A stretch of DNA of 64,000 nucleotides, from the NCBI RefSeq assembly GCF_003669035.1, contig NZ_CP033070.1, positions 2,666,001 to 2,730,000 on the forward strand, in the 5' to 3' direction. This DNA comes from Chryseobacterium sp. 3008163 (GTDB lineage: Bacteria > Bacteroidota > Bacteroidia > Flavobacteriales > Weeksellaceae). This document shows positions 18,128-28,090 of the stretch, one piece after another. The notes beneath the pieces are model-generated. The model worked only from the letters and a program-made list of their open reading frames with translations, was not told the DNA's origin and did no database searches. Positions within the stretch are counted from its first letter, which is position 1. Every line of letters begins with the position of its first letter. Made by a program: the position numbers and the translations under genes.

Positions 18128-18418
18128 ATGATGTTATCAGCATTTTGGCCGTTTTATCAGTTCCTTTGGACAATCTATTTTGTTACAATGTTCCTAGTGG
18201 GATTCTGGTGTATTTTTATGTTTTTCGGTTTTGTTATCCCATTGTGGTTAACAGAAGGTTTGAAGGAGTATTTCGGTAAGGTAAAGCCTTTCGATCCTGA
18301 AGACATCAGAAGAAAATTAATTACAGAGCAGGAAGGTGTTGAAGTAATTTTCAACCAGCCTAAAGGTCACGGTCCTTTCTTACATGATAGCCACGGACAC
18401 GACAACGGACATCATTAA
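18128..18418 (+). CDS. Small membrane protein with His-rich C-terminus
   Basis: A 96-residue protein, start ATG 18128 chosen because the promoter overlaps the earlier candidate at 18079. Residues about 1-42 are strongly hydrophobic and aromatic, forming one or two membrane helices (FWPFYQFLWTIYFVTMFLVG). A charged linker (LTEGLKEYFGKVKPFDPEDI) follows, and the tail HGPFLHDSHGHDNGHH has seven His in 16 residues, suggesting metal binding. I do not recognise the family. It ends at hairpins shared with the convergent AraC gene. Confidence 0.75.
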   Translation: MMLSAFWPFYQFLWTIYFVTMFLVGFWCIFMFFGFVIPLWLTEGLKEYFGKVKPFDPEDIRRKLITEQEGVEVIFNQPKGHGPFLHDSHGHDNGHH

Positions 18419-18427
18419 TTGAATGTC

Positions 18428-18460
18428 ATCGCTTTTTCACCTTAATTCTGAAAAAGTGAT
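18428..18460. terminator. 12-bp hairpin downstream of the small membrane protein
   Basis: ATCGCTTTTTCA pairs with TGAAAAAGTGAT (one wobble) around 9 nt. No T tract follows; it probably stabilises the 3' end or adds to the next terminator. Confidence 0.45.
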
Positions 18461-18483
18461 ATCATAGCAAAACAACATATATA

Positions 18484-18507
18484 AAACCACTGATTTATCG
18501 GTGGTTT
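18484..18507. terminator. Bidirectional terminator
   Basis: AAACCACTGA / TCGGTGGTTT (one G-T wobble) with a 4-nt loop and T run, between convergent genes. Confidence 0.7.
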
Positions 18508-18514
18508 TTCTGTT

Positions 18515-19354
18515 TTAAAATGCGCTCGTTCTCAATTTCTCTGGTGATACGCCAAACTTTTTCTTGAAAGCACGGGTGAAATTTTGAACATATTCGTAGC
18601 CACAGTCTATTGCAATTTCTTTGATCATTAATTCTTTATTGACTATCAATTTCTTGGCTTTCAGCATTCTTAGCTCAGATATATAGTCGACAATTGTCAT
18701 GTGATAATGAATTTTGAACTCTTTCCTGATTTTACTTTCATTGATTCCTAAAATTTTACTGATTTCTTCTATTTTTATATTTCTATGAAAGTTGTCATCA
18801 ACAAATTTTTTTATAAGTAAAGGGGTTTCAGATAAATCTTGAGCCGTATCTTTTTCATTAAACTGTTCGAAAATTAGAATTAACAGCTTAATTATTTTAG
18901 CTTCTACAAAAAGTTTCTGCATCACACCTTTTCGATAATAGCTGAGAATTTCTTTTAGAATAATATGCATTTCCACGGTCATGTTGGGTGGTGTTTCTTT
19001 ATGTAGAAAAATGAAATTATTGTGAATCATCTGCTCCAAAATTTCAGCATTTTCCCGATTAGATTCGGGGTCAATCAGATTGAAAATGTATTGATATTTA
19101 ATTTGAATCTGTAGATATTTCATTGTTTCATTATTTGTCCAAAGCTCGGCTTGGCTTTCTTCTGGAGTATAATGTAAAATATATTGGTTTTTATTGAATA
19201 TAAATTGTGTTTTGCAATCGTCTGCATTCAGATGAATATCCGAACTTAAAAGAAACAATAGATTGAAGCTTGATTTTCCTTCAACATAATTAGTTTTTAT
19301 AAAATTATTTACCTCCGAATCATCATTGAATATTATTTTGATGTTATTAGACAT
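18515..19354 (-). CDS. AraC-family transcriptional regulator
   Basis: The C-terminal 100 residues form a complete AraC/XylS double helix-turn-helix: IKIEEISKILGINESKIRKE, then MLKAKKLIVNKELMIKEIA and the signature CGYEYVQNFTRAFKKKFGVS. The N-terminal domain is not a recognisable cupin. The start is uncertain: I favour the ATG at 19354 (MSNNIKIIF), preceded by AAAGGA 9 bp upstream, but ATG 19417 or TTG 19438 are possible and would add 21-28 residues. It is divergent from a T9SS-secreted protein gene, with a perfect palindrome in the gap. Confidence 0.85.
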   Translation of the reverse strand: MSNNIKIIFNDDSEVNNFIKTNYVEGKSSFNLLFLLSSDIHLNADDCKTQFIFNKNQYILHYTPEESQAELWTNNETMKYLQIQIKYQYIFNLIDPESNRENAEILEQMIHNNFIFLHKETPPNMTVEMHIILKEILSYYRKGVMQKLFVEAKIIKLLILIFEQFNEKDTAQDLSETPLLIKKFVDDNFHRNIKIEEISKILGINESKIRKEFKIHYHMTIVDYISELRMLKAKKLIVNKELMIKEIAIDCGYEYVQNFTRAFKKKFGVSPEKLRTSAF

Positions 19355-19477
19355 AAATATCAATCCTTTGTTAGTTTGCTTCTGCATGAGATTTTTTCTT
19401 CTAAATAATATATTCATTGGTTTAAGACTAGATAACAACTAATTTGAAAATGATAAGTCTGCCCCAAGTATGAAATG

Positions 19478-19495
19478 TAATTTTGCGCAAAATTA
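19478..19495. promoter_or_regulatory. 18-bp perfect palindrome merging two divergent -7 elements
   Basis: TAATTTTGCGCAAAATTA is self-complementary. Each half is a TAnnTTTG -7 box, one reading towards the secreted-protein gene and one towards the AraC gene. It could be a shared promoter, an operator, or both. Confidence 0.55.
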
Positions 19496-19530
19496 AATTA
19501 AATTTAGAATAAATAAAAATAAGATTGATC

Positions 19531-21600
19531 ATGTTTAAAAATTTATATTGTAAAATAGCTAAAATGGGGTTGGGGTTGCTTTTTATTACAGGAGGTCTAT
19601 CGTATGCACAGCAATGGCAAGATGTAGGTATTGCGACGGTTTCTGCAGGGGCGAGCAGTTATAATAATTTAGTAATCGATGAACAGGGAAATTACTATGT
19701 CTCTTATTATGACGTTTCTGTTGCTAAGGGATCTGTACAGAAGTTTAACGGAACGTCTTGGTCGTACTTAGGAGGTTCAGCAGGTATTACAACTGGAACG
19801 GCAACATTTAATTCATTATCATTGGATTACCTAGGAAATGTTTTTTACACTAATCAGGACGGATATCCCAATGCAGGAATGGAAGTGAGAAAATTTGATG
19901 GAAATACATGGACTTCGTATGCAAAACCATTTACAGCTACCATTAATCATCAGGCCTCTGCTGTATCTCCAAACAATACTCTTTTTATATACTCCAATGC
20001 AGAATCGGGATCTGTAAAACGTTATGTAAACAATGCTTGGGATCAGGTGGGTGCAACTGGTTTCGGAACACCATCGTTCTCAGAAATGCTTGTAGGAACT
20101 AATGGCAAAGTATATGTTTGCGGAATTTCCTCAGGTGTTAAAGTATTTGAAAACTCTGCAACAGCAAATTCATCAGATCAATGGTCATTAGTTGGTGGAG
20201 CAAGCGTTGGAAGCACATTTACTGAAGGTGTCAATTCTACGGTAGACTTTGCGCTGGGAGCAGACAATACAATCTATGTTATTTATGCTTCAGCACCATC
20301 CAATAACAGACGGCTTAATGTTAAAAAATTTGATGGAACCAACTGGGTACAAGTGGGAAATGCTGATTTTGGAATTTCGGATAATCTTTATAATGTATCA
20401 ATCGCAGTAACTCCAGCCGGAAAACTGTACGCTGTTGCAAGCGGATGGGCTATGAACAGTGGAAAAAATACGGTTTATGAATACAATTCAACATCTAATA
20501 CTTGGGAAACTTTTGGCGGTGATTTTGTGTCTGATGGTACTGCTGTATATAATGACTTGCAATATGATGTAGTCAATAATTCATTAGTTCTTACGTATTC
20601 ACAAAGTGGTGTAAAAGTGAAGAGAATTGCATTACCGTCAACTTCTGTAACATGCAACAATGCAGATCCCGGCAATAATCCCGGAGACACAGGATGTGTA
20701 ACTTTTAATTACAGAGGACAGTCTGTTGTTTATACTACGGTACGCGGAGCAGATGGTAAAATTTGGTTACAGCAGAATTTAGGAAGTGCTCAGGTGGCAA
20801 TATCACAAGCAGACGAAGATTCTTACGGAGATCTTTTCCAGTGGGGAAGATGGGATGATGGTCATCAGTTGAGAAACTCTCAAACATCTGCAATTCAGTC
20901 AACCAATTCTCCGGATGGACTGAGTGGATCAGGATCTTTTATCATAGGTTCAGCAGCTTCAGAAAGATGGTGGAGTACCAATGCATTAAGTGATCAATGG
21001 ACAGCAGTAAATGCTTCGGCCGTAACATCTTCTAATGGGGCTGATCCGTGTAAAGCAATCGGACAAGGATGGAAAATGCCATCTCAGGCAGAATGGACTG
21101 CGGCGGTAAATACAGAAGGGATATCTAATCCTGCAATGGCGTATAGCAGCAAATTAAAATTACCGGCAGGAGGAAACCGTTCTTTTACAAATGGAACGTT
21201 CGATTTTGTAGGGCAAAGAGGATATTTCTGGAGTTCTGATACTTCTAATTCCGGAGGGAGGTTTCTTTACGTAGGAACTTCGTCGGCAAATCCGTCGTCC
21301 GGAGCTTCCAGAGGTCAGGGAGCTTCAGTAAGATGTATAAAAGATACGTCAGGGCTCAGCACTTCAGATATCAAAAAAGTTACTGTAGGTGTTTACCCTA
21401 ACCCAACCAACGGAATTCTTAATGTAAAAGTTGATTCAGAAATTCAAAACGTAAAAGTAACAAATGTAGTAGGACAAGAAATCAATGTGCAGTTTAAAAA
21501 CAATCAAATCAATATGAACGGTCTGCCAAGCGGAGTTTATATTGTAGAATTAGCTTTGAAAAATGGACAGAAGATTTCAAAAAAAATTATTAAAAACTAA
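19531..21600 (+). CDS. Secreted FISUMP-domain protein with T9SS type A sorting signal
   Basis: A 689-residue exported protein. ATG 19531 gives a signal peptide ending ...GGLSYAQ; the open frame has an extra TTG two codons earlier. Residues about 25-370 hold repeated 40-60-residue beta units of the form KFDGNTWTSY and KFDGTNWVQVG, probably a beta propeller. Residues about 385-600 match the Fibrobacter-succinogenes major paralogous (FISUMP) domain: GKIWLQQNLG, GDLFQWGR, GWKMPSQAEW, GYFWSSD and GASVRCIKD. The last 75 residues (VYPNPTNGILNV ... GVYIVELALKNGQKISKKII) are a T9SS type A sorting domain. It should be secreted or surface-anchored by T9SS; biological role unknown. Confidence 0.9.
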   Translation: MFKNLYCKIAKMGLGLLFITGGLSYAQQWQDVGIATVSAGASSYNNLVIDEQGNYYVSYYDVSVAKGSVQKFNGTSWSYLGGSAGITTGTATFNSLSLDYLGNVFYTNQDGYPNAGMEVRKFDGNTWTSYAKPFTATINHQASAVSPNNTLFIYSNAESGSVKRYVNNAWDQVGATGFGTPSFSEMLVGTNGKVYVCGISSGVKVFENSATANSSDQWSLVGGASVGSTFTEGVNSTVDFALGADNTIYVIYASAPSNNRRLNVKKFDGTNWVQVGNADFGISDNLYNVSIAVTPAGKLYAVASGWAMNSGKNTVYEYNSTSNTWETFGGDFVSDGTAVYNDLQYDVVNNSLVLTYSQSGVKVKRIALPSTSVTCNNADPGNNPGDTGCVTFNYRGQSVVYTTVRGADGKIWLQQNLGSAQVAISQADEDSYGDLFQWGRWDDGHQLRNSQTSAIQSTNSPDGLSGSGSFIIGSAASERWWSTNALSDQWTAVNASAVTSSNGADPCKAIGQGWKMPSQAEWTAAVNTEGISNPAMAYSSKLKLPAGGNRSFTNGTFDFVGQRGYFWSSDTSNSGGRFLYVGTSSANPSSGASRGQGASVRCIKDTSGLSTSDIKKVTVGVYPNPTNGILNVKVDSEIQNVKVTNVVGQEINVQFKNNQINMNGLPSGVYIVELALKNGQKISKKIIKN

Positions 21601-21658
21601 AAAATCAAACATACACCAAATCCAAAATCTTTAAATTTTTTAATTTTATTTTACAGAG

Positions 21659-21685
21659 AAAGCCTATGTATTTTGCATAGGCTTT
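21659..21685 (+). terminator. Terminator after the T9SS cargo gene
   Basis: AAAGCCTATG / CATAGGCTTT, a 10-bp perfect stem with a 7-nt loop and T-rich tail. Confidence 0.85.
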
Positions 21686-21757
21686 TGTTTTTAATTTAAA
21701 AATATAGAACATCATAAGACTCAAGCAAATCGGCTTTTTTCTTAGTTCCCAATTCCG

Positions 21758-21765
21758 TATCTTTG
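21758..21765 (+). promoter_or_regulatory. -7 element of prfA
   Basis: TATCTTTG matches TAnnTTTG and lies 17 bp before the prfA ATG. No clear -33 is seen. Confidence 0.45.
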
Positions 21766-21782
21766 CAAACTAAATTTTTAAT

Positions 21783-22868
21783 ATGTCTAAGTCATTAATT
21801 CCAAAATTAGAAGCGATAAAACAAAGATATAATGAGGTAGCAGACCTTATTATACAGCCAGACGTAATTTCGGATCAGAAAAAATATTCTTCGTTAAATA
21901 AAGAATACAGCGATTTAGGAAAAATTGTACATGTTTACAATCAATATAAAGGTGCTTTAGACAATATCGCAGAATCTGAGGAAATCATTGCAGATGGTTC
22001 AGACAGAGATTTGGTCGATATGGCTAAAGAAGAAAAAGTAGAAGCTCAAGGGAAACTTCCAGGTCTTGAAGAGGAATTAAAAGTTCTTTTAATTCCTAAA
22101 GATCCTACCGATGATAAAAACGTGATTGTAGAACTTCGTGCCGGAACAGGTGGTGATGAAGCTGCGATTTTCGTGGAAGATGTATACAGAGCGTATGCCA
22201 TGTTTTTTAAAACTAAAGGCTGGAAGCACGAAATAACAGACTCTAGCGAAGCTGCAAAAGGGTATAAAGAATTAATTATCAAAATTGAAGGTGACGGCGT
22301 GTACGGAATCATGAAATTCGAATCAGGAGTTCACCGTGTACAGCGTGTTCCTGAAACAGAATCTCAAGGTAGAGTACACACATCGGCAATTACGGTTGCT
22401 GTTTTACCGGAAGCTGAAGAAATTGATTTTGAATTAAATCCAGCAGATATCGAAATGCAGACTTCACGTTCAGGTGGAGCGGGTGGACAAAATGTTAACA
22501 AGGTTGAAACCAAAGTACAGTTGACGCACAAACCTTCAGGAATGGTGGTCGTTTGTCAGCAGGCTCGTTCTCAGTTGGCTAACAGAGAGTTGGCAATGGA
22601 AATGCTTCGTACCAAATTATACGATATCGAAGTTCAGAAATCTGTGGGAGATATCGCGGCACAGCGTAAATCGATGGTTTCTACCGGTGACCGTTCTGCA
22701 AAAATCAAAACGTACAATTATCCTCAGGGAAGAGTTACTGACCACAGAATTAACAAATCAATGTATAACCTTGATGCGTATATGAATGGTGACATCGGAG
22801 AAATGATCGATGCCGTAATCATGGCAGAAAATGCAGAGAAAATGAAAGGTGAAGAGGAGAATTATTAA
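21783..22868 (+). CDS. prfA: Peptide chain release factor 1
   Basis: Releases completed peptides at UAA and UAG codons. The 361-residue length is normal. The catalytic GGQ loop is in [19 protein letters not shown] (about residues 228-246). The codon-recognition region sits before it ([20 protein letters not shown]), as in RF1. RF1 is one of two class I release-factor relatives in this window; the other is PrfH at 35.3 kb. A terminator follows directly. Confidence 0.97.
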   Translation: MSKSLIPKLEAIKQRYNEVADLIIQPDVISDQKKYSSLNKEYSDLGKIVHVYNQYKGALDNIAESEEIIADGSDRDLVDMAKEEKVEAQGKLPGLEEELKVLLIPKDPTDDKNVIVELRAGTGGDEAAIFVEDVYRAYAMFFKTKGWKHEITDSSEAAKGYKELIIKIEGDGVYGIMKFESGVHRVQRVPETESQGRVHTSAITVAVLPEAEEIDFELNPADIEMQTSRSGGAGGQNVNKVETKVQLTHKPSGMVVVCQQARSQLANRELAMEMLRTKLYDIEVQKSVGDIAAQRKSMVSTGDRSAKIKTYNYPQGRVTDHRINKSMYNLDAYMNGDIGEMIDAVIMAENAEKMKGEEENY

Positions 22869-22889
22869 GAATTACAAAATATACAAAAC

Positions 22890-22913
22890 AAGCCTCTGAT
22901 TTTTCAGAGGCTT
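22890..22913 (+). terminator. Terminator after prfA
   Basis: AAGCCTCTGA / TCAGAGGCTT, a 10-bp perfect stem, 4-nt loop, followed by CCTTTTT. Confidence 0.85.
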
Positions 22914-22963
22914 TCCTTTTTCAAATAATTAAATCAGAAAGTATACTCACTAAAATATTTATA

Positions 22964-23641
22964 ATGAAAAATTACAGAATTTTTTTATTGCTATTCTTTA
23001 TAATGCTAGGACAGCAGCTTGTCGCTCAAACGGAAGTGAAAAAGCCGAGCGAAGTATTTAACATGTATTTTGAAACCTTTGTTAACAATGATGATATTGC
23101 TTTAGATAAGCTGAATGATTATTTAAGACCAACAGTAGAAGGTCAGAATGCTTATCAAGTAAATTTTAAGGAGACTTCAGAAGAAATGTTGAGCTCTACT
23201 GTGGAGAATTTCCTTTCGGCTTTTTCTAAAACTACTGCTTCTGCTTGTAAAAAAGAAGCAAAAGACTATTTTACAGCTATGTTCGAGAATTTTAAAATCG
23301 CTAAGCTGACGATTAAAAATGTAAATGTTGTTCCTAACGAATATATTGAAAATGAAAAAATCGCCGAAATAAAGTATATCGTTAGTTTTAAAGTGCCTTC
23401 AAAACTAATGACAGGACCTGCAGGTGATCCTCAAAAAGTAAAAGCTGAAGAATTAAAAAAATATCTGGTACTGGCTGTTCAGGATTTTAAGAATGCAGAT
23501 AAAACAGTGCAAATTGAACAGGAGTTTAGCTTGTATGAACTTAAACAGGATAATAAAATATATTATTGGAACGGAAGCCCCGATCAAATTGTTTCTACCC
23601 TTACTGATTTCTATTTGGAAAGTTTCGGATCAAATGAATAA
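22964..23641 (+). CDS. Secreted hypothetical protein
   Basis: A 225-residue protein with signal peptide MKNYRIFLLLFFIMLGQQLVAQ. The mature part starts TEVKKPSEVFNMYFETFVNN and looks like an alpha/beta fold of the NTF2-like or DUF kind, with no catalytic motif I recognise. It is flanked by terminators on both sides, so it is monocistronic. Confidence 0.75.
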   Translation: MKNYRIFLLLFFIMLGQQLVAQTEVKKPSEVFNMYFETFVNNDDIALDKLNDYLRPTVEGQNAYQVNFKETSEEMLSSTVENFLSAFSKTTASACKKEAKDYFTAMFENFKIAKLTIKNVNVVPNEYIENEKIAEIKYIVSFKVPSKLMTGPAGDPQKVKAEELKKYLVLAVQDFKNADKTVQIEQEFSLYELKQDNKIYYWNGSPDQIVSTLTDFYLESFGSNE

Positions 23642-23670
23642 ATTGATTCGTTCATAATAGATTATATCAT

Positions 23671-23697
23671 AAAAGTTCCATTTTTATTGGAACTTTT
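23671..23697 (+). terminator. Terminator after the 22.9-kb secreted protein
   Basis: AAAAGTTCCA / TGGAACTTTT with a 7-nt loop and T tract. Confidence 0.85.
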
Positions 23698-23717
23698 TTT
23701 ATTCCCACAACTTTACG

Positions 23718-23725
23718 TATTTTTG
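23718..23725 (+). promoter_or_regulatory. -7 element of the prolyl oligopeptidase gene
   Basis: TATTTTTG matches TAnnTTTG and lies 15 bp before ATG 23741. It supports that start over the one at 23687, which lies inside the preceding terminator. Confidence 0.45.
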
Positions 23726-23740
23726 GTCAAACCCTTCATC

Positions 23741-25852
23741 ATGAATTTTAAACCTATCTTATTAACGGCTGGAGTTTTGTTTTCAGCAACTTTTTATTCT
23801 CAGAAAATGAATTATCCTAAAGCAGTAAAAGGAAATCAGACCGATACTTATTTTGGAACTGCCGTTGCAGATCCATACAGAGATTTAGAAAATGACTCCG
23901 AACCTACGAAGAAATGGGTCGATGAAGAAGTCGCCTACAGTCAGAATTATCTTTCTAAAATTCCTTTCAGAGAGCAAATTAAAAAGCAATTAACAGACAT
24001 TTGGAATTACGAAAAAATTGGTGCACCGTTCAAAGAAGGAGATTATACGTATTATTATAAAAATAATGGACTTCAGGCGCAATCTGTGTTGTACAGAACC
24101 GATAACAAAACTAAAACGACAGAAGTATTTTTAGATCCAAATAAATTTTCAGAAAAAGGAACAACTTCGCTTTCAAGTTTGTCTTTCAACAAAAAAGGAA
24201 ATCTAGCGGCATACGCAATTTCAGAAGGTGGAAGCGACTGGAATAAAATCATCATTCTCGACGCTATTACCAAAAAACAAATCGACGAAACCATCGTTGA
24301 TGTAAAATTCAGTGGAATTTCCTGGCAAGGCGATGAAGGTTTCTACTATTCAAGCTACGATAAGCCGAAAGAAGGAACTGTACTTTCTGGGATGACAGAT
24401 AAGCACAAAGTTTTCTTCCACAAATTAGGCACAAAACAATCTGAAGATCAGTTGATTTTCGGGGGAGATAAAACTCCGAGAAGATATTTGGGAGCAGGCG
24501 TTTCCGAAGACCAAAGATATTTAATCATTTCCGCAGCAAACGCAACCAACGGAAACGAATTATACATTAAAGATTTAAAGAAAGGCGGTGACTTTGTTCA
24601 AATCAATAAAGGTTTCGATATCAATGTAAATTTGGTCGATACAGAAGGCGATCAACTTTTCATTTTTACAGATAAAGATGCTCCCAACATGCGTTTGGTA
24701 AAAACAACCATCCAAAATCCGTCTCCAGAAACATGGAAAGATGTTATCCCTGAAACAGAAAATGTGCTAGGAATCTCTTCTGGTGGTGGATATTTCTTCG
24801 CAACATATATGGTTGATGCAATTGATAAAGTAAAACAGTTTGACAAAACCGGAAAACTGATCAGAGAAATATCTTTGCCTGGAAAAGGTAATGTTGGCGG
24901 ATTTGGCGGTAAAGAAAAAGAGAAGGAAATGTACTATTCTTTCAGCAATTATATTACGCCGGGAACAACTTATAAATTCAATGCAGATACCGGAAAATCT
25001 GAGGTATATCAAAAACCAAAAGTAAAATTCAATCCTGAAGATTATGTTTCTGAACAAGTATTTTACACATCAAAAGACGGTACAAAAGTTCCGATGATGA
25101 TTAACTATAAAAAAGGAACAAAGCTGAACGGAAAAAACCCTACGATGTTGTATTCTTACGGAGGTTTCAACATCAGTTTACAGCCATCGTTTTCAGTAGT
25201 TAATGCCATCTGGATGGAAAATGGTGGAATTTATGCAGTTCCAAACATTCGTGGTGGTGGTGAATATGGTAAAAAATGGCACGACGCAGGAACTAAAATG
25301 GATAAGAAAAATGTATTTGAAGATTTCATAGCGGCTGGAGAATATTTGCAAAGCAAAGGCTACACTTCAAAAGAATACATGGCACTTTCAGGAAGATCAA
25401 ACGGTGGACTTTTGGTTGGTGCAACCATGACGATGCGTCCGGATTTGGCTAAAGTTGCTTTCCCGGGAGTTGGTGTTTTAGATATGCTGAGGTACAATAA
25501 ATTTACTGCCGGAGCAGGTTGGTCTTACGATTACGGAACTGCAGAAGACAACAAAGAAATGTTTGATTATCTGAAATCATATTCTCCGGTTCACAATGTA
25601 AAAGCAGGAACTTGCTATCCTTCAACGATGATTATCACAAGCGATCATGATGACAGAGTGGTTCCGGCGCACTCATTTAAATTCGGCGCAGAATTGCAGG
25701 ACAAACAGAAATGTGCAAACCCAATATTGGTAAGAATTGAAAAGAATGCAGGTCATGGTGCAGGAAGAGCGACCGATCAGGTAATCAGCGAAAATACAGA
25801 TTTGATTTCTTTTGCTTTGTATGAAATGGGAATTAAAAAGCTTGGAAAATAA
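23741..25852 (+). CDS. Prolyl oligopeptidase family serine peptidase (S9A)
   Basis: A 703-residue exported peptidase that cleaves short peptides after proline. The start at 23741 gives a signal peptide MNFKPILLTAGVLFSATFYS; the earlier in-frame start overlaps a terminator and promoter. The N-terminal half (residues about 70-430) is the beta-propeller gate. The C-terminal alpha/beta hydrolase has the nucleophile Ser in ALSGRSNGGLLVGATM (about residue 555), Asp in ITSDHDDRVVPAHS and His in KNAGHGAGRATDQ. The triad is complete, so it should be active in the periplasm. Confidence 0.94.
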   Translation: MNFKPILLTAGVLFSATFYSQKMNYPKAVKGNQTDTYFGTAVADPYRDLENDSEPTKKWVDEEVAYSQNYLSKIPFREQIKKQLTDIWNYEKIGAPFKEGDYTYYYKNNGLQAQSVLYRTDNKTKTTEVFLDPNKFSEKGTTSLSSLSFNKKGNLAAYAISEGGSDWNKIIILDAITKKQIDETIVDVKFSGISWQGDEGFYYSSYDKPKEGTVLSGMTDKHKVFFHKLGTKQSEDQLIFGGDKTPRRYLGAGVSEDQRYLIISAANATNGNELYIKDLKKGGDFVQINKGFDINVNLVDTEGDQLFIFTDKDAPNMRLVKTTIQNPSPETWKDVIPETENVLGISSGGGYFFATYMVDAIDKVKQFDKTGKLIREISLPGKGNVGGFGGKEKEKEMYYSFSNYITPGTTYKFNADTGKSEVYQKPKVKFNPEDYVSEQVFYTSKDGTKVPMMINYKKGTKLNGKNPTMLYSYGGFNISLQPSFSVVNAIWMENGGIYAVPNIRGGGEYGKKWHDAGTKMDKKNVFEDFIAAGEYLQSKGYTSKEYMALSGRSNGGLLVGATMTMRPDLAKVAFPGVGVLDMLRYNKFTAGAGWSYDYGTAEDNKEMFDYLKSYSPVHNVKAGTCYPSTMIITSDHDDRVVPAHSFKFGAELQDKQKCANPILVRIEKNAGHGAGRATDQVISENTDLISFALYEMGIKKLGK

Positions 25853-25874
25853 TTAAAAATTATAGAATTAAAGG

Positions 25875-25900
25875 GCGACTTTGCAGCATTGCAACGTCGC
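25875..25900 (+). terminator. Terminator after prolyl oligopeptidase gene
   Basis: GCGAC-T-TTGC pairs with GCAA-C-GTCGC (one internal mismatch) around 6 nt, followed by six T. Confidence 0.75.
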
Positions 25901-25972
25901 TTTTTTATATGAAAATTAGGACAGATTTGTTACCGCAAAAATGCTTATTTTTAAAATCTTAAATCAGAACTC

Positions 25973-28090
25973 ATGAGAAGGGAAATTCAAAATAAAAATC
26001 CCCAATTTACAATATCAGAAAAGCAAACTGAAATCTACCCATTTGAAAAAGATGGATTAGAACTAAAATCATCATACACAAGACAAGACGTAAAAGATGA
26101 TTCTCTTACTAAGACTTCTCCGGGAATTACACCATTTTTACGAGGTCCATACTCAACGATGTATGTTCAAAAACCTTGGACGGTTCGTCAATATGCAGGA
26201 TTTTCAACTGCTGAAGAATCCAACGCCTTTTACAGAAGAAACTTAGCGGCAGGGCAAAAAGGACTTTCAGTTGCATTCGATTTGGCGACTCACAGAGGGT
26301 ATGATTCCGATCATGCAAGAGTTGTTGGTGATGTCGGGAAAGCTGGTGTTGCGATTGATTCTGTTGAGGATATGAAAATTTTGTTTAATGAAATTCCGTT
26401 AGATGAAATCTCAGTTTCCATGACGATGAATGGAGCAGTTTTGCCGATTCTTTCCTTTTATATTGTCGCTGCAGAAGAACAGGGCGTTTCTCAGGATAAA
26501 CTTTCAGGAACCATTCAGAATGATATTTTGAAGGAATTTATGGTGCGTAATACATACATTTATCCGCCAACACCTTCGATGAAAATCATTGCTGATATTT
26601 TTGAATATACTTCTAAAAATATTCCGAAATTCAACTCCATCTCAATTTCTGGATATCATATGCAGGAAGCAGGTGCTACGCCGGTTTTGGAAATGGCTTA
26701 CACTTTAGCTGACGGTTTAGAATATGTAAGAACCGGAATAAAAGCTGGAATGAACGTTGATGATTTTGCCCCAAGACTGTCTTTTTTCTGGGCAATCGGG
26801 ATGAATCATTTCATGGAAATTGCTAAGATGCGTGCTGCGAGATATATCTGGGCGACATTATTGAAACAATTTAATCCTCAAAATCCTAAGTCTTTAGCAT
26901 TAAGAACGCATTCTCAAACTTCAGGTTGGTCTCTAACAGAACAAGAACCTTTTAACAATATCACAAGAACTGCCATAGAAGCTTTATCTTCATCTTTAGG
27001 CGGAACTCAGTCGTTGCATACGAATGCTTTGGACGAAGCGATTGCGCTTCCAACAGATTATTCAGCGAAAATTGCAAGGAATACACAAATTATTCTACAA
27101 CAAGAAAGTGGAATTTGCGATGTCGTAGACCCGATGGGTGGAAGCAATTTAGTGGAAGCATTAACTCAGCAAATGATCGAGGAAGCTATGAAATTCATCG
27201 ATGAGGTTGAAAAGGAAGGCGGAATGACCAAAGCCATTGAAGCCGGCATTCCTAAAATGAGAATTGAGGAAGCTTCTGCAATAAAACAAGCAAAAATCGA
27301 TAGTGGCGAAGAATTTATCATCGGTGTCAACTCTTTTAAATCAAATTTAAAACAGATGCAATTGGAGATTTTAGATATTGATAACACAGAAGTTCGCAGA
27401 AAACAAATTGAAAGACTTGAATCCATTAAATTAAGCAGAAATTCTGAAGCGGTTGAAGAAATTTTAAATGAAATCCGTGAATCTGCAAAAACAGGAAGTG
27501 GAAATCTTCTGGCATTATGTATCGAAGCAGCCCGCAGAAGGGTTACTTTGGGCGAAATGAGTGATGCCATGGAAGAAACTTTCGGACGTTATAAAGCCAA
27601 CATCAGAACCATACAAGGAGTTTACGCTATGAACGCAGGTAAAAACGAATACTTTGGTCAGGCGCTTCTGCTTACCCAAAAATTTGAAGAAGAAGAAGGT
27701 CGCCGCCCAAGAATTATGGTGGCAAAAATGGGACAGGATGGTCACGACCGTGGTGCAAAAGTGGTCGCAACTGCCTTTGCTGATATGGGATTTGACGTGG
27801 ATGTTGCACCGTTATTCCAGACTCCGGAAGAAGTTGCAAAACAGGCTGTAGAAAATGATATTCATATTTTGGGTGTATCTTCTTTGGCTGCTGGTCACAA
27901 AACTTTAGTTCCACAAGTCGTTGAAGAACTGAAAAAACTCGGTGCTGAAGATATTACGATTGTTGTTGGCGGCGTAATTCCACAACAAGATTATGAATTT
28001 TTATATGCGAACGGAGCAGATTTTATTTTCGGTCCTGGTACAAATCTTCCAAAATGTGCGGTAGATATTTTGAATCGATTTTTAGCATAG
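25973..28090 (+). CDS. scpA: Methylmalonyl-CoA mutase, large (catalytic) subunit
   Basis: The adenosylcobalamin-dependent interconversion of (R)-methylmalonyl-CoA and succinyl-CoA. The 705-residue chain has the TIM-barrel substrate domain ([66 protein letters not shown]). The C-terminal B12-binding domain carries the DxHxxG motif in [11 protein letters not shown], followed by [16 protein letters not shown]. The small subunit gene, often directly upstream in heterodimeric systems, is absent; the neighbour is the prolyl oligopeptidase. The matching chaperone MeaB is at 39 kb. Confidence 0.96.
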   Translation: MRREIQNKNPQFTISEKQTEIYPFEKDGLELKSSYTRQDVKDDSLTKTSPGITPFLRGPYSTMYVQKPWTVRQYAGFSTAEESNAFYRRNLAAGQKGLSVAFDLATHRGYDSDHARVVGDVGKAGVAIDSVEDMKILFNEIPLDEISVSMTMNGAVLPILSFYIVAAEEQGVSQDKLSGTIQNDILKEFMVRNTYIYPPTPSMKIIADIFEYTSKNIPKFNSISISGYHMQEAGATPVLEMAYTLADGLEYVRTGIKAGMNVDDFAPRLSFFWAIGMNHFMEIAKMRAARYIWATLLKQFNPQNPKSLALRTHSQTSGWSLTEQEPFNNITRTAIEALSSSLGGTQSLHTNALDEAIALPTDYSAKIARNTQIILQQESGICDVVDPMGGSNLVEALTQQMIEEAMKFIDEVEKEGGMTKAIEAGIPKMRIEEASAIKQAKIDSGEEFIIGVNSFKSNLKQMQLEILDIDNTEVRRKQIERLESIKLSRNSEAVEEILNEIRESAKTGSGNLLALCIEAARRRVTLGEMSDAMEETFGRYKANIRTIQGVYAMNAGKNEYFGQALLLTQKFEEEEGRRPRIMVAKMGQDGHDRGAKVVATAFADMGFDVDVAPLFQTPEEVAKQAVENDIHILGVSSLAAGHKTLVPQVVEELKKLGAEDITIVVGGVIPQQDYEFLYANGADFIFGPGTNLPKCAVDILNRFLA

